Assembly: GCA_020055645.1 (NCBI GenBank) | Contig: CM034546.1 | Location: 17,360,001-17,424,000, forward strand | DNA length: 64,000 nucleotides | Source: Tomocerus qinae | Lineage: Eukaryota; Arthropoda; Collembola; Entomobryomorpha; Tomoceridae | Reading direction: 5' to 3' | Shown: positions 38,091 to 50,000 of the stretch, piece by piece | How the letters are laid out: each line of letters begins with the position of its first letter | Position numbering within the stretch: position 1 is the first letter of the stretch | The notes under the pieces: model-generated | Told to the model about the DNA's origin: nothing | The model's database searches: none | What the model saw: only the letters and a program-made list of their open reading frames with translations | Made by a program: the position numbers and the translations under genes

Positions 38091-39353
38091 AGCTCGCCTG
38101 AATAAGGCAGCTTATAGAACCGCACAGTCTGTCCGTACGTCCGTCCGTCCGTCCGTACCCACGATAACTTTCGAAAGCAATGACGGATATAGACCAAACT
38201 TGGCAAAAACAATGCCTATGGACTACTGACGATCCCTATTGATTTTGGAGTAAATCGGTCAATAGGTTGCTGAGATACCGCGCGCTCACTTTGTCTTCAT
38301 TTTGATAGTTAAAGTGAAAAATGTTCATTGAAAATTGTAATACCGTTTCCTATGGATTGTTAGATCGATAGTATAAACTATATCATGCCGCTTCTACTAA
38401 AACGGAAATTATATAGTAAAATAACAAAAACGGAAAATTACCTTTAAAAGTAAAATAACGAATCTGTTTCAAGTTTGTCTTGATTTTAACAGTCAATATT
38501 AATATATTTTCATTATGTATTGACTTTGATAGTCAATATTAATATATTTTCATTATGTATTGACTTTGATAGTCAATATTAATATATTTTCATTATGTAT
38601 TGACTTTTATAGTCAATAATAATATATTTTCATTATGTATTGACTTTGATAGTCAATATAATTATATTTTCATTATGTTATGACTTTGATAGTCAATATT
38701 AATATATTTTCATTATGTTATGACTTTGATAGTCAATATTAATATATTTTCATTATGTATGGACTTTGATAGTCAATATTAATATATTTTCATTATGTAT
38801 TGACTTTGATAGTCAATATTAATATATTTTCTTATGAATTGATCTTGATAGTCGATATTAATATATTTTGATTTTGTATTGATTTTGTTAGTCAATATTA
38901 ATCAATTTTGATTTTCTGTTGATTTTCATAATCAACATTTATCAATTTTGATTTTCTGTTGATTTTCATATTCAAAAGTAATCAATTTTGATTTTCTGTT
39001 GATTTTCATAATCAACATTTATCAATTTTGATTTTCTGTTGATTTTCATATTCAAAAGTAATCAATTTTGATTTTCTGTTGATTTCCATAGTCAACATTA
39101 ATCAATTTTGATTTTCTGTTGATTTTCATAGTCAACATTAATCAATTTAGATTTTTTGTTGATTTTTCAAATAATATAGCTTCGTTTCCTTATAATATCA
39201 ATGTCTGATTTATTATTTTAATATGTCTCAGCTACATATATAAAGACCCAATTTTGAAAGTTTGATCAAAATCCGTACGCTCGGTTTTGTGCTACGTGCG
39301 AGTACTTTTGGTCTAACAAAATGTGTACACGTTAACCTTTAATCAGGCGAGCT
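38091..39353. mobile_element. TIR element carrying a 40-bp minisatellite
   Basis: Ends AGCTCGCCTGAATAA and TTAATCAGGCGAGCT are inverted. A GTCCGTCCGTCCGTCCGT microsatellite lies near the left end, followed by a motif ATGACGGATATAGACCAAAC that recurs in the related fragment at 58088-58200. The core (38475-39165) is a 40-bp tandem array. No transposase. Confidence 0.7.
38475..39165. repeat. 40-bp minisatellite, about 17 copies, two subtypes
   Basis: The first half repeats a unit containing GACTTTGATAGTCAATATTA, the second half a unit containing GATTTTCATAATCAACATTT. A short transition lies near 38830-38890. There are no unique spacers, so it is not a CRISPR array. Confidence 0.9.
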
Positions 39354-39875
39354 TCTGTTACGGTTTGCTGTAGGTTTTTTAAATTACCATATATTTAAAC
39401 AACTTCATAACAATATGAACTATAATATTAATTGGACTCTCAAAGAGTTCAATGTTTAGATCAAGACATATTAACTCATAACGATGTTAAAAATTATAAT
39501 AAATATTTACTTTATTGATTTTCAAATTTTGTAATTTTCATAGTCATACATTTTTAACAATTTCTATACAGCATAAGCTAAAATAATAATATTTGGATTT
39601 TCAAAGCGATCTAAATTTTTATCAAAAAATATTAACCCATAACGATGTTAAATACTATTACAAATATTTACTTTATTTGCTTATTTTTGAATTTTTACAT
39701 TACCATATATTCATGACTATATATTAACTTCATGACAATATGAACTACAATATTGTTTGGATTCTCAACGCGTTCAAAGATTTGATCAAGACATAAAAAT
39801 TCATATCGATGTTAAACACTTGCAAATATTTACTTTATTGATTTTCAATTTTAAGATTTTTACATTACCATATAT

Positions 39876-40623
39876 CGTCCTTTAAGGGACGAAAAAGCCA
39901 AAATCCATTTTTTGTTTGGTGGACGAATAAGCCTATATAATAGATTTAGGAAAGGGTAGATTGGAAATTCTGTATCTGCCTGTGTTATTCCAAGTTTCAT
40001 GCAGTTGTCTCATTTCTAGCTGAAATATCCTTACCACCGCTTTTCATTTACTGGTTGTAAAAAAGAGTGGAGGGAACGAATGAATAATGCATTGCAGAAG
40101 CCTGCCGCATTGACAACAAACCTACTGGGAGTGAATTGCACTCCGTATACCAATTACCAACCAATGCATTGTTCATCCTTCCCTCTCCGCGACTTCCAAA
40201 GTCAGCTCTTAACCAATTGACGACAACTGCTTGGTAGGATAAACCAAGGATCAAGACAGAAATGAAACGTGACGTCACAATTTCAATTTCCTATCTCTCT
40301 TTGATATATCTATGGCCTATATCCATTTTTAGTTTGGTGCAGGAAATAGCCTAACTCCACTAACAAGCGTATGTATGTACTCTCGGGCTAAATAGCTTTG
40401 GCAATCGATATGATTTTCGCGCAAATTTTGTATTTACTTTTCCGTGTAACTTACTATAGTTACTAAAAGCCGATTTATCCTGAATAAAGTACAATACTTA
40501 AAAGATACACCGCAAATTTTGGGGGAATATGAAATCGATTGCCACACCTTTCTAGCCCGAGAGTAGGCTTTTTCCGACACCAAACAAAAAATGGATATTG
40601 GCTTTTTCGTTCCTTAAAATACG
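39876..40623. mobile_element. MITE with about 60-bp inverted ends
   Basis: The left end CGTCCTTTAAGGGACGAAAA and the right end are inverted copies over about 60 bp, including CCATTTTTTGTTTGGTG. It is inserted in an ATATAT stretch of the minisatellite, so the target duplication is probably ATAT. Internal subrepeats include TCTCGGGCTA in both orientations. Confidence 0.8.
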
Positions 40624-41484
40624 ATATATTGAAATTGATGACAATATTAAATATAATAATGCTTGGATTGCCAAAGCGTTCAAAATTTTGATCAAGACAT
40701 ATGAGCCCATGACAAATTTATATTGGTGACTTTAACGTCTTCAATACAAGAATTATTTTTATTATCAGTTTTACAGACAATGTATATTTCTTTACCTTAG
40801 GCTTAAAACTATTACAATTATTTATGTATCAGAGAAATAGTAAAACTAAACTCTATTACATACAATTGCTATCGTATTGATATCGATAAAATCTAATTAG
40901 TGCTTAAAATGGGAATGATGGTCATTGTAGATGTCAAAAGCTAACTTTAAAAGTTCAAATATGTACATATAGGGAGGAAAGAGGAACTTTAATGAAAATG
41001 AAATGTCGTATTTGACAGTATATTCAAAATAAAACGTCGGATTACCTTTTCACAAGTCTCATATTAAATTTGCACGCAGTACCCCAGATTGTGCTGATAT
41101 AGAAACAATAGGTATTACAAAGATATCATTTCTGGCTATTCTACGGTTAGCACTAGTTAAATAGGGCTGTAGCGATAAAAAGGAATCATAACACTAAATT
41201 ACCATATGTCTGTTATTACATGTTTTAAGTGTAGTAGATTTCAATTCTGCGTCAATTATTAGTAATATTCTGAGTAAATGAGACCTAAACAAACATAAAT
41301 TGTGTCTTAACTACATTTAATTCTAGTCTATTGACAGTAATCCATTCTAGTACACTCAAAATATCCAATTAAATTAATACGTGTAGATATCCTATCTGTT
41401 GGCTAATTTTTGCCGCTTTCAGCGTGCAGGTTAGAGAGTATTTCGTAGGTCAATTTTCTACTGGGCGTATAATAGTTAACAATG

Positions 41485-44400
41485 TTAAAGTAAACTATTT
41501 TCGGAAATCAGTGCGCTTTGACTTGGAAAAGAAGTAGTGCGCATGGGACGGGGATTATTAGGGCAAAACGTGCCAAATTGTATTTTGCTAATTGCTTTTC
41601 CATTGCGACGTTTAATAGAGTAAAAATCTGAATCGATGAGAATTTTGTATTCTATGAGATTCAGAACATCTTTCAAATTTGACTTTGCACAACCAACAGC
41701 TCCGAATGCAATATTCTTTTGTGCTTTTATGAAATTGATCATTTCAATTTTATTCTTGACCCACCATTCTGGATGACAAAGAGATGGATCGAATTCTATC
41801 ATAAGGCAATTGTACTGAATACTTTTTGCCACTTTAAAAAATTTTGTTCTTTCAAAATGATTTTCAAGACCATATCCACTAAGGTTATAAGTGGACAACC
41901 GATTTAGGGAATAACTCGTCGAGGAAATGTTAACTAGAGTTAGAAATTTCAATGAATCTGGAATTTTAGAAAAATCTAAACTTGAATTAAATTTTTCTAT
42001 TCCCAAGTCAACTAAATTTGTAAATTTTGGTAAACAAGTATGGAGTGCAGTAGAATTTGTGACACTTCCAATAAATAAATATACTAGATTATGAAGTGGT
42101 TCATTTTGCGAGCAAATTATTTCGGTAGATTCTAAATCCATATATTCTGTATGCGATAGTAATGATAAATCTACTTTAATATTAGACAATGTAAATTTTG
42201 GTACCATGGGAACTGATGCTACATCAATTGACATCAATAGATCATTGTCAATAATGATTGTCAATTTTTTTACGTTGGTAATGTTTAGATCTTCAAATTT
42301 GAGAGTAGAAATTACGTTATTATCTTTATCTATAAAAGCACAGTTTACAATCGTTAGGGACATAATTGCAAAATCGCCAAGAATATTATTATCTCTAACA
42401 ATATTCGTTGATAATAGTAAAGAAGCCGTAACAAAAACAATTTCGTCAATGTGGGAATATACTCTTAAAAAATTGGTAGACAAATTCCAGTAACTATAAC
42501 CAATCCATAATTGGCGTAAATTGGTCAATTTTGAAAAACATTCATGGTGGAAATCGTTATGACCTATCATCAACAAAATTTGTATATATGGATTCTTTTC
42601 TGTACAAGTGAAATTTACACCAGATAAACCAACACATGTTGTGGTTCTCTCTAACTTGGAAATGTCAATGTTGATATTGGATGATACAATACCATTCATA
42701 TCTAATGGGGCATTATTAAAACTTTGCGATAGTGAAATCATTAGAGTTTTGGTACTAGTATAACGAAGTTGAGTGAAATTTATGCTTTCTAGAAATCTAC
42801 CTTCCTTGTCTACAAAAGCAACTTCATAAAACCGTAGAAAATCTTTGACAATTACGTTTTCTGATTCTTTGACATAGTCAACTACGGACACCTGTGTTCT
42901 AGATAAATCCAGATTTCTAAAATCCTTTAACGTATACAAATCAATCGGTTCAATATATTCAGCTATATTAAATGCATAATCCCAAACAACAGATTTATGC
43001 ACCAAAACTTTCTGCAGTTCCAAAGATTCGTTTACCTTTCCTAATCGCCTTAGCAAGCTTATTCCCCACAAAGAACTTTGAAATTTATCCACTTTCTCAG
43101 ACAGATTCAGGCTGACACCAAAAACATTGTTGGTAGGTTCCCAATCCAATGTTTCATTCAACATCAGAAATATTTCTAACGCTTCCTCCAACCTGCCAGT
43201 TTTATGTAAACATAATCCATAGTTTTTTGCACTAGCAAGAAATCCATTGCCACTTGTATACCCTGTGTGGATAATTTTGGAGAGAAGAACGGCTTCTTCG
43301 AATTCTTTAACGTGAATAAAATGGTCCAATTGCAGTTGTTCTATCAATTCGGCTTTCAATTGATTAAATTGTACCTGCAAATCTTCATATTTTATGGCAT
43401 ACTCCGCGTAGGGTGTCAGTTTATAGGGAAAGAAGCCTTTTGCTTCAAGTATTTTTATTAGAATTTGTTTTTCACTTTTCGCTTCTTTTACGAAAGTCTT
43501 TATAAATAGTTGAACAAGACTTTGAATGTTGAGACTACAATTTTTTCCAGGGAAATCCATGTCATCGTTTATAGTCATCCTAATTAGGAAACGTTTTTGT
43601 AGTATGTTGATAGCCTCGTCCAAATCAACTTCAATTTTACATTTGAGGACGTTACCGAAAAACGTCTTGTCTATATTTTCAGGACGAAGATATGCAAATA
43701 CTGCCAGTATGTCATAAGTTAATCCACGGTCCATATATTTTATGGAATCAATGGCCATCTTCATAGCCGAATAAATGGTTTTCCCGTACTCAGGCAAGTG
43801 TGCTGTAGAGTTAAGAGTTATATTTAAGTTGTCAATAAACTCTTGAATTCCGTAATGCACATCATTCAAAGTGTTGACTGCTATTTGGAGTGCCAAGGGA
43901 AAATTATCCAAAACCTCTGCCAATCTTTTTAAATTGTCTTCATACATAATCTCCGATTTTCTTGATTGTAAATTCGTCTTTAGAAAGTCTATGCTTTCAG
44001 TTTCAGTAAATGATGTCATTGTAAAGTTCTGCACTTGTCCGTAATCAGTTTCCCGACCCCAGTCAGTACTCTGGGAAGTGATAAGACAATCAAAGTTTGA
44101 ATACATCATTTCTCAAAGAATGTTTTTTAGTCCAATAATTCTTTCCTCCGGATTGTCATTATATTCTGCATAGTCAAATATCCATAGACATTTATGTCGG
44201 CTAAAACTTTCAAATATTCTTTGAGCTAAAGATTCGTGATCTAGTTCTTCTCTTCCGGGAATGCTCAACTGTCTATAGCCAAGTTCATTAGAGAAGTATG
44301 GAAACTTTCCTTTTGGCAGCTGATCCAAATAATGAAATCGTAGTCATCGCTGTAATGATTTGCATACCAAATCGCCATCTCGGTCTTTCCAATCGCAGGG

Positions 44401-45409
44401 AATCCAACAATGACAACCTTCCTCCAGGTAAACTCAGTTTCCTTCCCTGCAGTTTTCAGAGTTGATTGCAATCCCTCAACCAAAAGCATGTCGGTCCCAT
44501 TGAATTTTCGTTGGTAGAAAGCATTGACCAGATTCATTTTACGAGGCCACCACTTTTGGTTAAGAACGCCTTTTTGGGGTCTTAGTTTCCAGTATAAAAT
44601 GCCACCAACAAGTGCAAAAATAAAGATTGTAAACGAAAAGGATATTAGCATTTTAACCTTTTGTTTTCTTGAACTTTTTTTGTATTGTTGAGGTGATCGG
44701 GGCAATCCTGTAATGACCGAAGCCATATGATCGTTGTTTGTATCCCGAAATATCTCAACCACAGAGTTTTCTATGTTCGGCCAATCCTTTTTAAGGACGA
44801 GAGTGAAAAACGCTGTATTTCTTTCAAGACTTGTTGCATGTCGCCTCTGAAAATTATGAATATATTGATGTCTAATAGTTAATTGATAAAGGCAGCTTCT
44901 ATGAACGAATTTTTTCTATATCCCGATCCCTTGTCTGATAACATGATTACACTGTATATGAACTGTTTTTATGTGCAAATCATAGAATCCGACTAATCCG
45001 ACATAAATAGGAATTGAAGTGTATTTCATAGTTTTTTCTTTAAAGCCAATTAGTTAACCATTCCACTTATGTATGTTATGTCTATAAACATGACTATCAG
45101 TAGTTTTAGGTATACTATTTGTTATATTGGTATTGATTATGAAAATATTTTTAAAAAATTGTAAAAATATCTTACGATGTCTTCCAATTCGTGGAAACTG
45201 AAAATTCCGTTTTGTACCATACGATTTAAAACTTCTGGCAAATTAGTTAGCTGTTCACAGAGAATACTAAAATTATTCATGATGTTCCTCCCCGGCTGTT
45301 CTTCTATCAAGGCTTCAGGAAAGCCTGATGATGGCGATGTCGAAATTAATGGCAGGCTGTCCATTTCTTCTTGACACAAATTATTGGAGTCAGAATTTTC
45401 ATCCTCCAT
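41485..45409 (-). pseudogene. CARD-TM-NB-ARC-LRR gene, copy 1 (broken)
   Basis: Exon 1 (45176-45409, 234 bp) and exon 2 (41485-44846) match copy 2 in structure. Exon 1 encodes an acidic Ser-rich leader and the first half of a CARD. Exon 2 continues the CARD, then a hydrophobic segment (FSFTIFIFALVGGILYW), P-loop GFPAIGKTE, Walker-B-like LWIFDYAE, GLPL-like DNFPLALQ, a TPR-like helix pair (SAKNYGLCLHKTGRLEEALEIF is shared by all copies, in part) and divergent LRRs. Two lesions are visible against copies 2 and 3: two extra bases near 44272-44279, after the P-loop, and a Trp-to-stop change (TGA at 44113-44115). The C-terminus runs about 20 residues beyond copy 2. The long LRR part remains open, so inactivation is recent, or a short isoform survives. 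Confidence 0.85.
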
Positions 45410-48270
45410 TGCCTTAAAATTTGTATTCTAAAAAATTTCTCCGTCTAAGTGCAAGTTTACTTTTTCTCTCTTAAAATGCTATGCTTGTATGAGAAATAAA
45501 AATATTATCTATGTAATATTTGATCAGCTTTTGCATCATGTACTTCTGTATGTATTTATAGCTTTACCACATAACATTATAAATAGTACAGTGGCAAAAT
45601 TGATAAGTGGTTCTTCACTTTATATAACTGATACTCTGTAAAAAATAAGTCACTGCTATAATATAAAATAAAATAATAATCCATGCTATGACTCATGCAT
45701 CCGTCTTTTCTTTGCTGCTGATTACTAATAAATAAGTTAATCAGTTCCACTTTAATGCTGCCTTTTCTTTTTCTTATTACGTAGTAGATTATTTATAATT
45801 TATATTATTTGTTATTTATTTCTAGCTATGGCTTAATAACTACATATTGCATTGTAATTATAATTTACTGCTTTAATTATTCAGAAAGAAATGTTATTTT
45901 AGTCTTAGAATAAGTCATTTATGTACTTGATTTATGTACGTGGTACAAATATAGCTTTGACAATTGATAATTTGGATTAATTTTCTACCAATTATAACTT
46001 GTTAAGTAAACAAGCATATTAAGAACTACTATTAAATATTTTCTATTAAACAATTTTATATTAATGAGGACAATAATAATCGTTTGGCAGATAATATGGC
46101 GAAAAGACAACTGCAAAAATAGTTTCTCAAAACAAAATAACAATGGCAATACTTATTTTTCATATGGCATATGCTTTAGTTGGTAAGTATATTTTTAGCA
46201 TTCTGATAGTGTAGTAATTATGTCATAGCAGTTTTAGTATTCCGACTACAATGTCACCATGAAAGAAAATTAAATATAAATATTAAGTGCGTATTAACAA
46301 CTAAAATAACGTAGTACTCATTATCAACCCACAAAGCGCTGAACACATTTTATTGTGCTGAAAGTGAGAAAATAATTGTATAGAGAATTCGTACACCATA
46401 CAATATCATTAACACACGATATACAAACATACTGAATACCGATACACGGAATGTTTTAACGACTTTATACTATTCCATTTTATAACCACGGTTTTAGATT
46501 GAGTAATAAATTTACCTGCCTATATATCTATGTATGTAGGCAGGTAAATTGCTGAATGCTGAATTTCAAAATAATTAGGTATATTAAAAATATTTAATTT
46601 TCGAAATAAGCTAATGTTCACTCATCTTCCTTGTTCGATGAAAAATGCATTGAATACGCGCATATGCATTGCAACAAAAAGCCGCATATCGTCCATGGCA
46701 TTGATATATAGATAGATATGGCATACATATAAACAGCTTTATTACATAGAGATACCAATAACTACTATAGCACATCCTTAAAAATGTACAATCTTTTAAA
46801 TTACACTATTTACAACAACAACAAATTAGGTAACAAGTACATGTCTAAATTTCAGATAAGATATCGTAAGATGTGAATGAACAGTTTGCATGTCTTTATG
46901 ACTGTAGATAAATTTGTGGTAGGCTTCAGGCTTGGTAAGTATAGGGAATGTACTAGATAGGTAAGCAGATTCCAACTTATAATTTCTCGTAAGCTCTACA
47001 ATAGTATATTATGCCGTTGTTGGGCAAACTCAAAGAATGAATTCAAGAAAAGAAAATGCATTATTAATACCTACATCATTATATAACACTGTTTTATCTA
47101 TCTCATTCTCTATAGATCTCATATACTCCAAGACTGACCACTACGATTATTAACAACAAGCGAAGTTCCCAAGGCCTGTCGGATGGCCAAACCGTAGTGT
47201 GGAGAGTTGATAATTCGTCAAACTCTACTATACCGATTGCCCTGCTGCTTCCTTTCTCCTGCAAATAGCAATCTGCTTTTCTGTCAAAATGTGCCGAGAT
47301 ATTCTCAAAATGTAGCGCTCCTTCTCAAATAATTTTCCCTACTGCAATAGTTTTGATTTCGTTTCTTATCAACTGCAGTAACTCTTTATTGTGTAAAATG
47401 TTATTTTCATTATGATTAAACTATAAACGAGGCAGTTAATCTGAAAATTACTCAACAATTTTCAAAAGAAAAACCATTTGAACCATTTGAACGCTGTCAT
47501 TTGTATGGATAATATAAAGGTTTTGAGTGACACCTATACATTTCTGCTTGGTAAGGTGTCTTCTCTTCTGTGCATTTAGCAGTGGACGAGCTTTTAAACA
47601 AATGGATGAAAAGGTTAAAGAATTTAAGCTAATGTGGAGGCAATACACAATTTTTTTAAATCTGTAGTTATTTATTGGGAGATAAGGTTGTTGGATTGTA
47701 ATTATGTTTCCTTTAATTGAGAAGAATGAAAGATGCACTAATTATGGAATTTAAGTCTAATACTAATAGGCCTTTAATATGATAATATATGAAAGTATAG
47801 TAAACCTTTAAAAGTGACAGGTGAAGAAATGTAGGAAATAGTGAAATCATAATGAGATAGGCAACAAATATTAGAAGTCTATATCATGCTTGGGGTTTGG
47901 TTTCTATTTTTTATCCTCCCATAATGTAATGGCTTGTAACAATTTAGTCAGTAGGGACTAACTAAAGAACCAACAAACTGATCCTTCTATTTATACAAGT
48001 TGGAATCTATATAACCATAATATAAGTCTAAAACTGAATAGTATAAAATATGTAATATTTAATAGTATTTGAAAGTAAGTTTAATTTAGCTGAATAAAAT
48101 TGTTTACATTTATTATCACGTTATGATTACTTCAAAGTGCTAATTTGAATTACTACGTGTCAAATACAGAAGAAGAAGTTAATTTCAGCCTAATAATTTT
48201 ATTTTTCATTTTATTGCATTATGTCTACCAATGTGATTTCATAACTTTTCCAAAAAAATAATTTTATATA
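45410..48270. other. Intergenic upstream of NLR-like copy 1
   Basis: About 45490-45780 resembles the 5' flanks of copies 2 and 3 (AATATT then AGATAATATTT; GCTGATTACTAATAAAT-type sequence), so the promoter was duplicated with the gene. A small inverted repeat built on AATTTACCTGCCTATATA lies at 46512-46553. No gene is seen in the rest. Confidence 0.5.
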
Positions 48271-49432
48271 TGTTAACGGCAATAAGTAAATTCAGGCATT
48301 AAGCTTAATGCCTAGGCAATAAGCTTAATGCCTAAAAATGCCCGGCATTAAGCTTAATGCCTAGTCTTTAAGCTTAAAGCCTAGGCATTAAGCTTAATGC
48401 CTGAATTTTACTCGGCATTAAGCTTAATGCCTGGTCTTGTTGCCTGATTTGGGTAGAAATCAATGTAAGCAACAAAAACTTAAGTCTAATATACACAGTC
48501 GATGTGTATTTACGTAAAATGCAAATGTACACGGTTAGGGTTAGTCATTTAAAGCAATATGGGATTTTTAAATGTGTTTTAATTTCATAAATTTTACTAA
48601 TACTCTATGTTACCACCTCCTCCAATCGGATTTCACAGCAAGTCGAGTGTTAAAGAGTTCCATCGGAGTAATTCTTTCAACCTCGGCGACAATTCGAACC
48701 TTCAGTTCAGCAATGTCTTGAGTCTTAAGATGTGGTTTCATAAATGCATGATTTAAAGTGTCCCCAAAGGAAAAATTTCAATTGTCAAAATTTGTCATCT
48801 TTATCCATACTCAGTACTCAGGCCTGCCCAATAACTTGCGAGGAGTGCCATCATCATGAGCCCATCACCACCCACGTAATCACCTTTACCATGTCACTAA
48901 TATTATAATTTACCTCAGTAACTTCGTTAAGTTAAGTCGAGTTAATCGGATCGATTCATATTTCATTACAATAAACTATATACTTATAGTTTTACCTGTG
49001 TCTTAATTCTATCGTTATCTCGTGGAGTCATTTCTTCATATTAAGATCAGAAATCCTGGCATCTCCAATGCAACTCTATGAAGGAGGTGGTAACATTGAG
49101 CATTAGTAAAATTTATGAAATTAAAATACATTTAAAAATCCCATATTGTTTTAAATGACTAACCCTAACCGTGTACATTTGCATTTTACATAAATACACA
49201 TCGACTGTGTATATTAGACTTAAGTTTTTGTTGCTTACATTGATTTCTACCCAAATCAGGCAATGAGACCAGGCATTAAGCTTAATGCCGAGTAAAATTC
49301 AGGCATTAAGCTTAATGCCTAGGCTTTAAGCTTAAAGACTAGGCATTAAGCTTAATGCCGGGCATTTTTAGGCATTAAGCTTATTGCCTAGGCATTAAGC
49401 TTAATGCCTGAATTTACTTATTGCCGTTAACA
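48271..49432. mobile_element. Long-TIR DNA transposon with palindromic subterminal repeats
   Basis: Inverted arms of about 353 bp (48271-48623 and 49080-49432) begin TGTTAACGGCAATAAGTAAA. Each arm carries five or six copies of a palindrome such as AGGCATTAAGCTTAATGCCT, so both single arms and the pair can fold. The unique core (about 456 bp) carries a transposase relic. A fragment of the family lies at 6702-6754. Confidence 0.88.
48606..48775 (-). pseudogene. Transposase C-terminal relic (Tc1/mariner-like)
   Basis: Minus-strand translation contains QDIAELKVRIVAEVERITP followed by a stop after Trp-Arg-Arg-Trp. This is the usual spacing of the last helices of IS630/Tc1/mariner DDE transposases (LK-x-R-I-x-x-x-x-x-x-I-T). 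The catalytic part is absent. Family assignment rests on this short piece. Confidence 0.5.
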
Positions 49433-50000
49433 CATACACTCTTCTGTTATATAATACCAAATCAACCATTTATAACAACGTAATATCAGTTATTCTGTGT
49501 ATCTAAAAAATAAGTGTAGGGGTAACTAGAAAAGAGCTTAATGATTTCTAAAATTGTGTGAATTTTAACTAAAACTTACGACTATAACAAGTTACAATGG
49601 AAATGAGGGGCAAGCTGAGAAACCGATGCCAACATATAATTAATTGTGGCATTTAAGACGCATAAAGACCTCAAAGTATGGAAAACGTACGTACGACAAC
49701 CAAAAGACTCAAATAAAATAAGACCTTTGACTTTAAATACTCATTGTGCAATTTCAAGAAATCGGACGTCACTTTTTAAGCAACTTTATCAGTAAGTTTC
49801 ACAACGACATAACCCTTAATATATGAACACTATCAAAAAGTCGTGAATCAGTTATTAGAAATATACTGATAAATATCTATGTACAACTTATGTGTTGTGT
49901 ATGCAAATCAATTATAATTAGTTGTAATTATTACAATGTTAAAGATGAGTGTACGGAAATATTTGTCTTGGAAAAGAAGTAGGGAGTTTTGGAAGGGCAG
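49433..50000. other. 3' flank of NLR-like copy 2
   Basis: No feature recognised beyond AT-rich sequence. Confidence 0.45.

Larger units (their letters stand above)
36990..40720. repeat. Dispersed minisatellite units, interrupted by transposons
   Basis: A unit of about 165 bp containing ATTTGGATTTTCAAAGCG or variants, then GATCAAGACATA and AACGATGTTAA, recurs at about 37015-37110, 39400-39500, 39560-39660, 39710-39830 and 40640-40720. The gaps are filled by the 295-bp tandem array and by two inserted elements (38091-39353 and 39876-40623). Confidence 0.65.

Noticed and set aside
38475-39165. CRISPR-like array
   Set aside because: Contiguous 40-bp units with no spacers, in a eukaryotic transposon-like element.
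48880-49060. Core of the long-TIR element as a second coding relic or small LTR
   Set aside because: Translations on both strands are full of stops, and no ends or target duplication could be defined.
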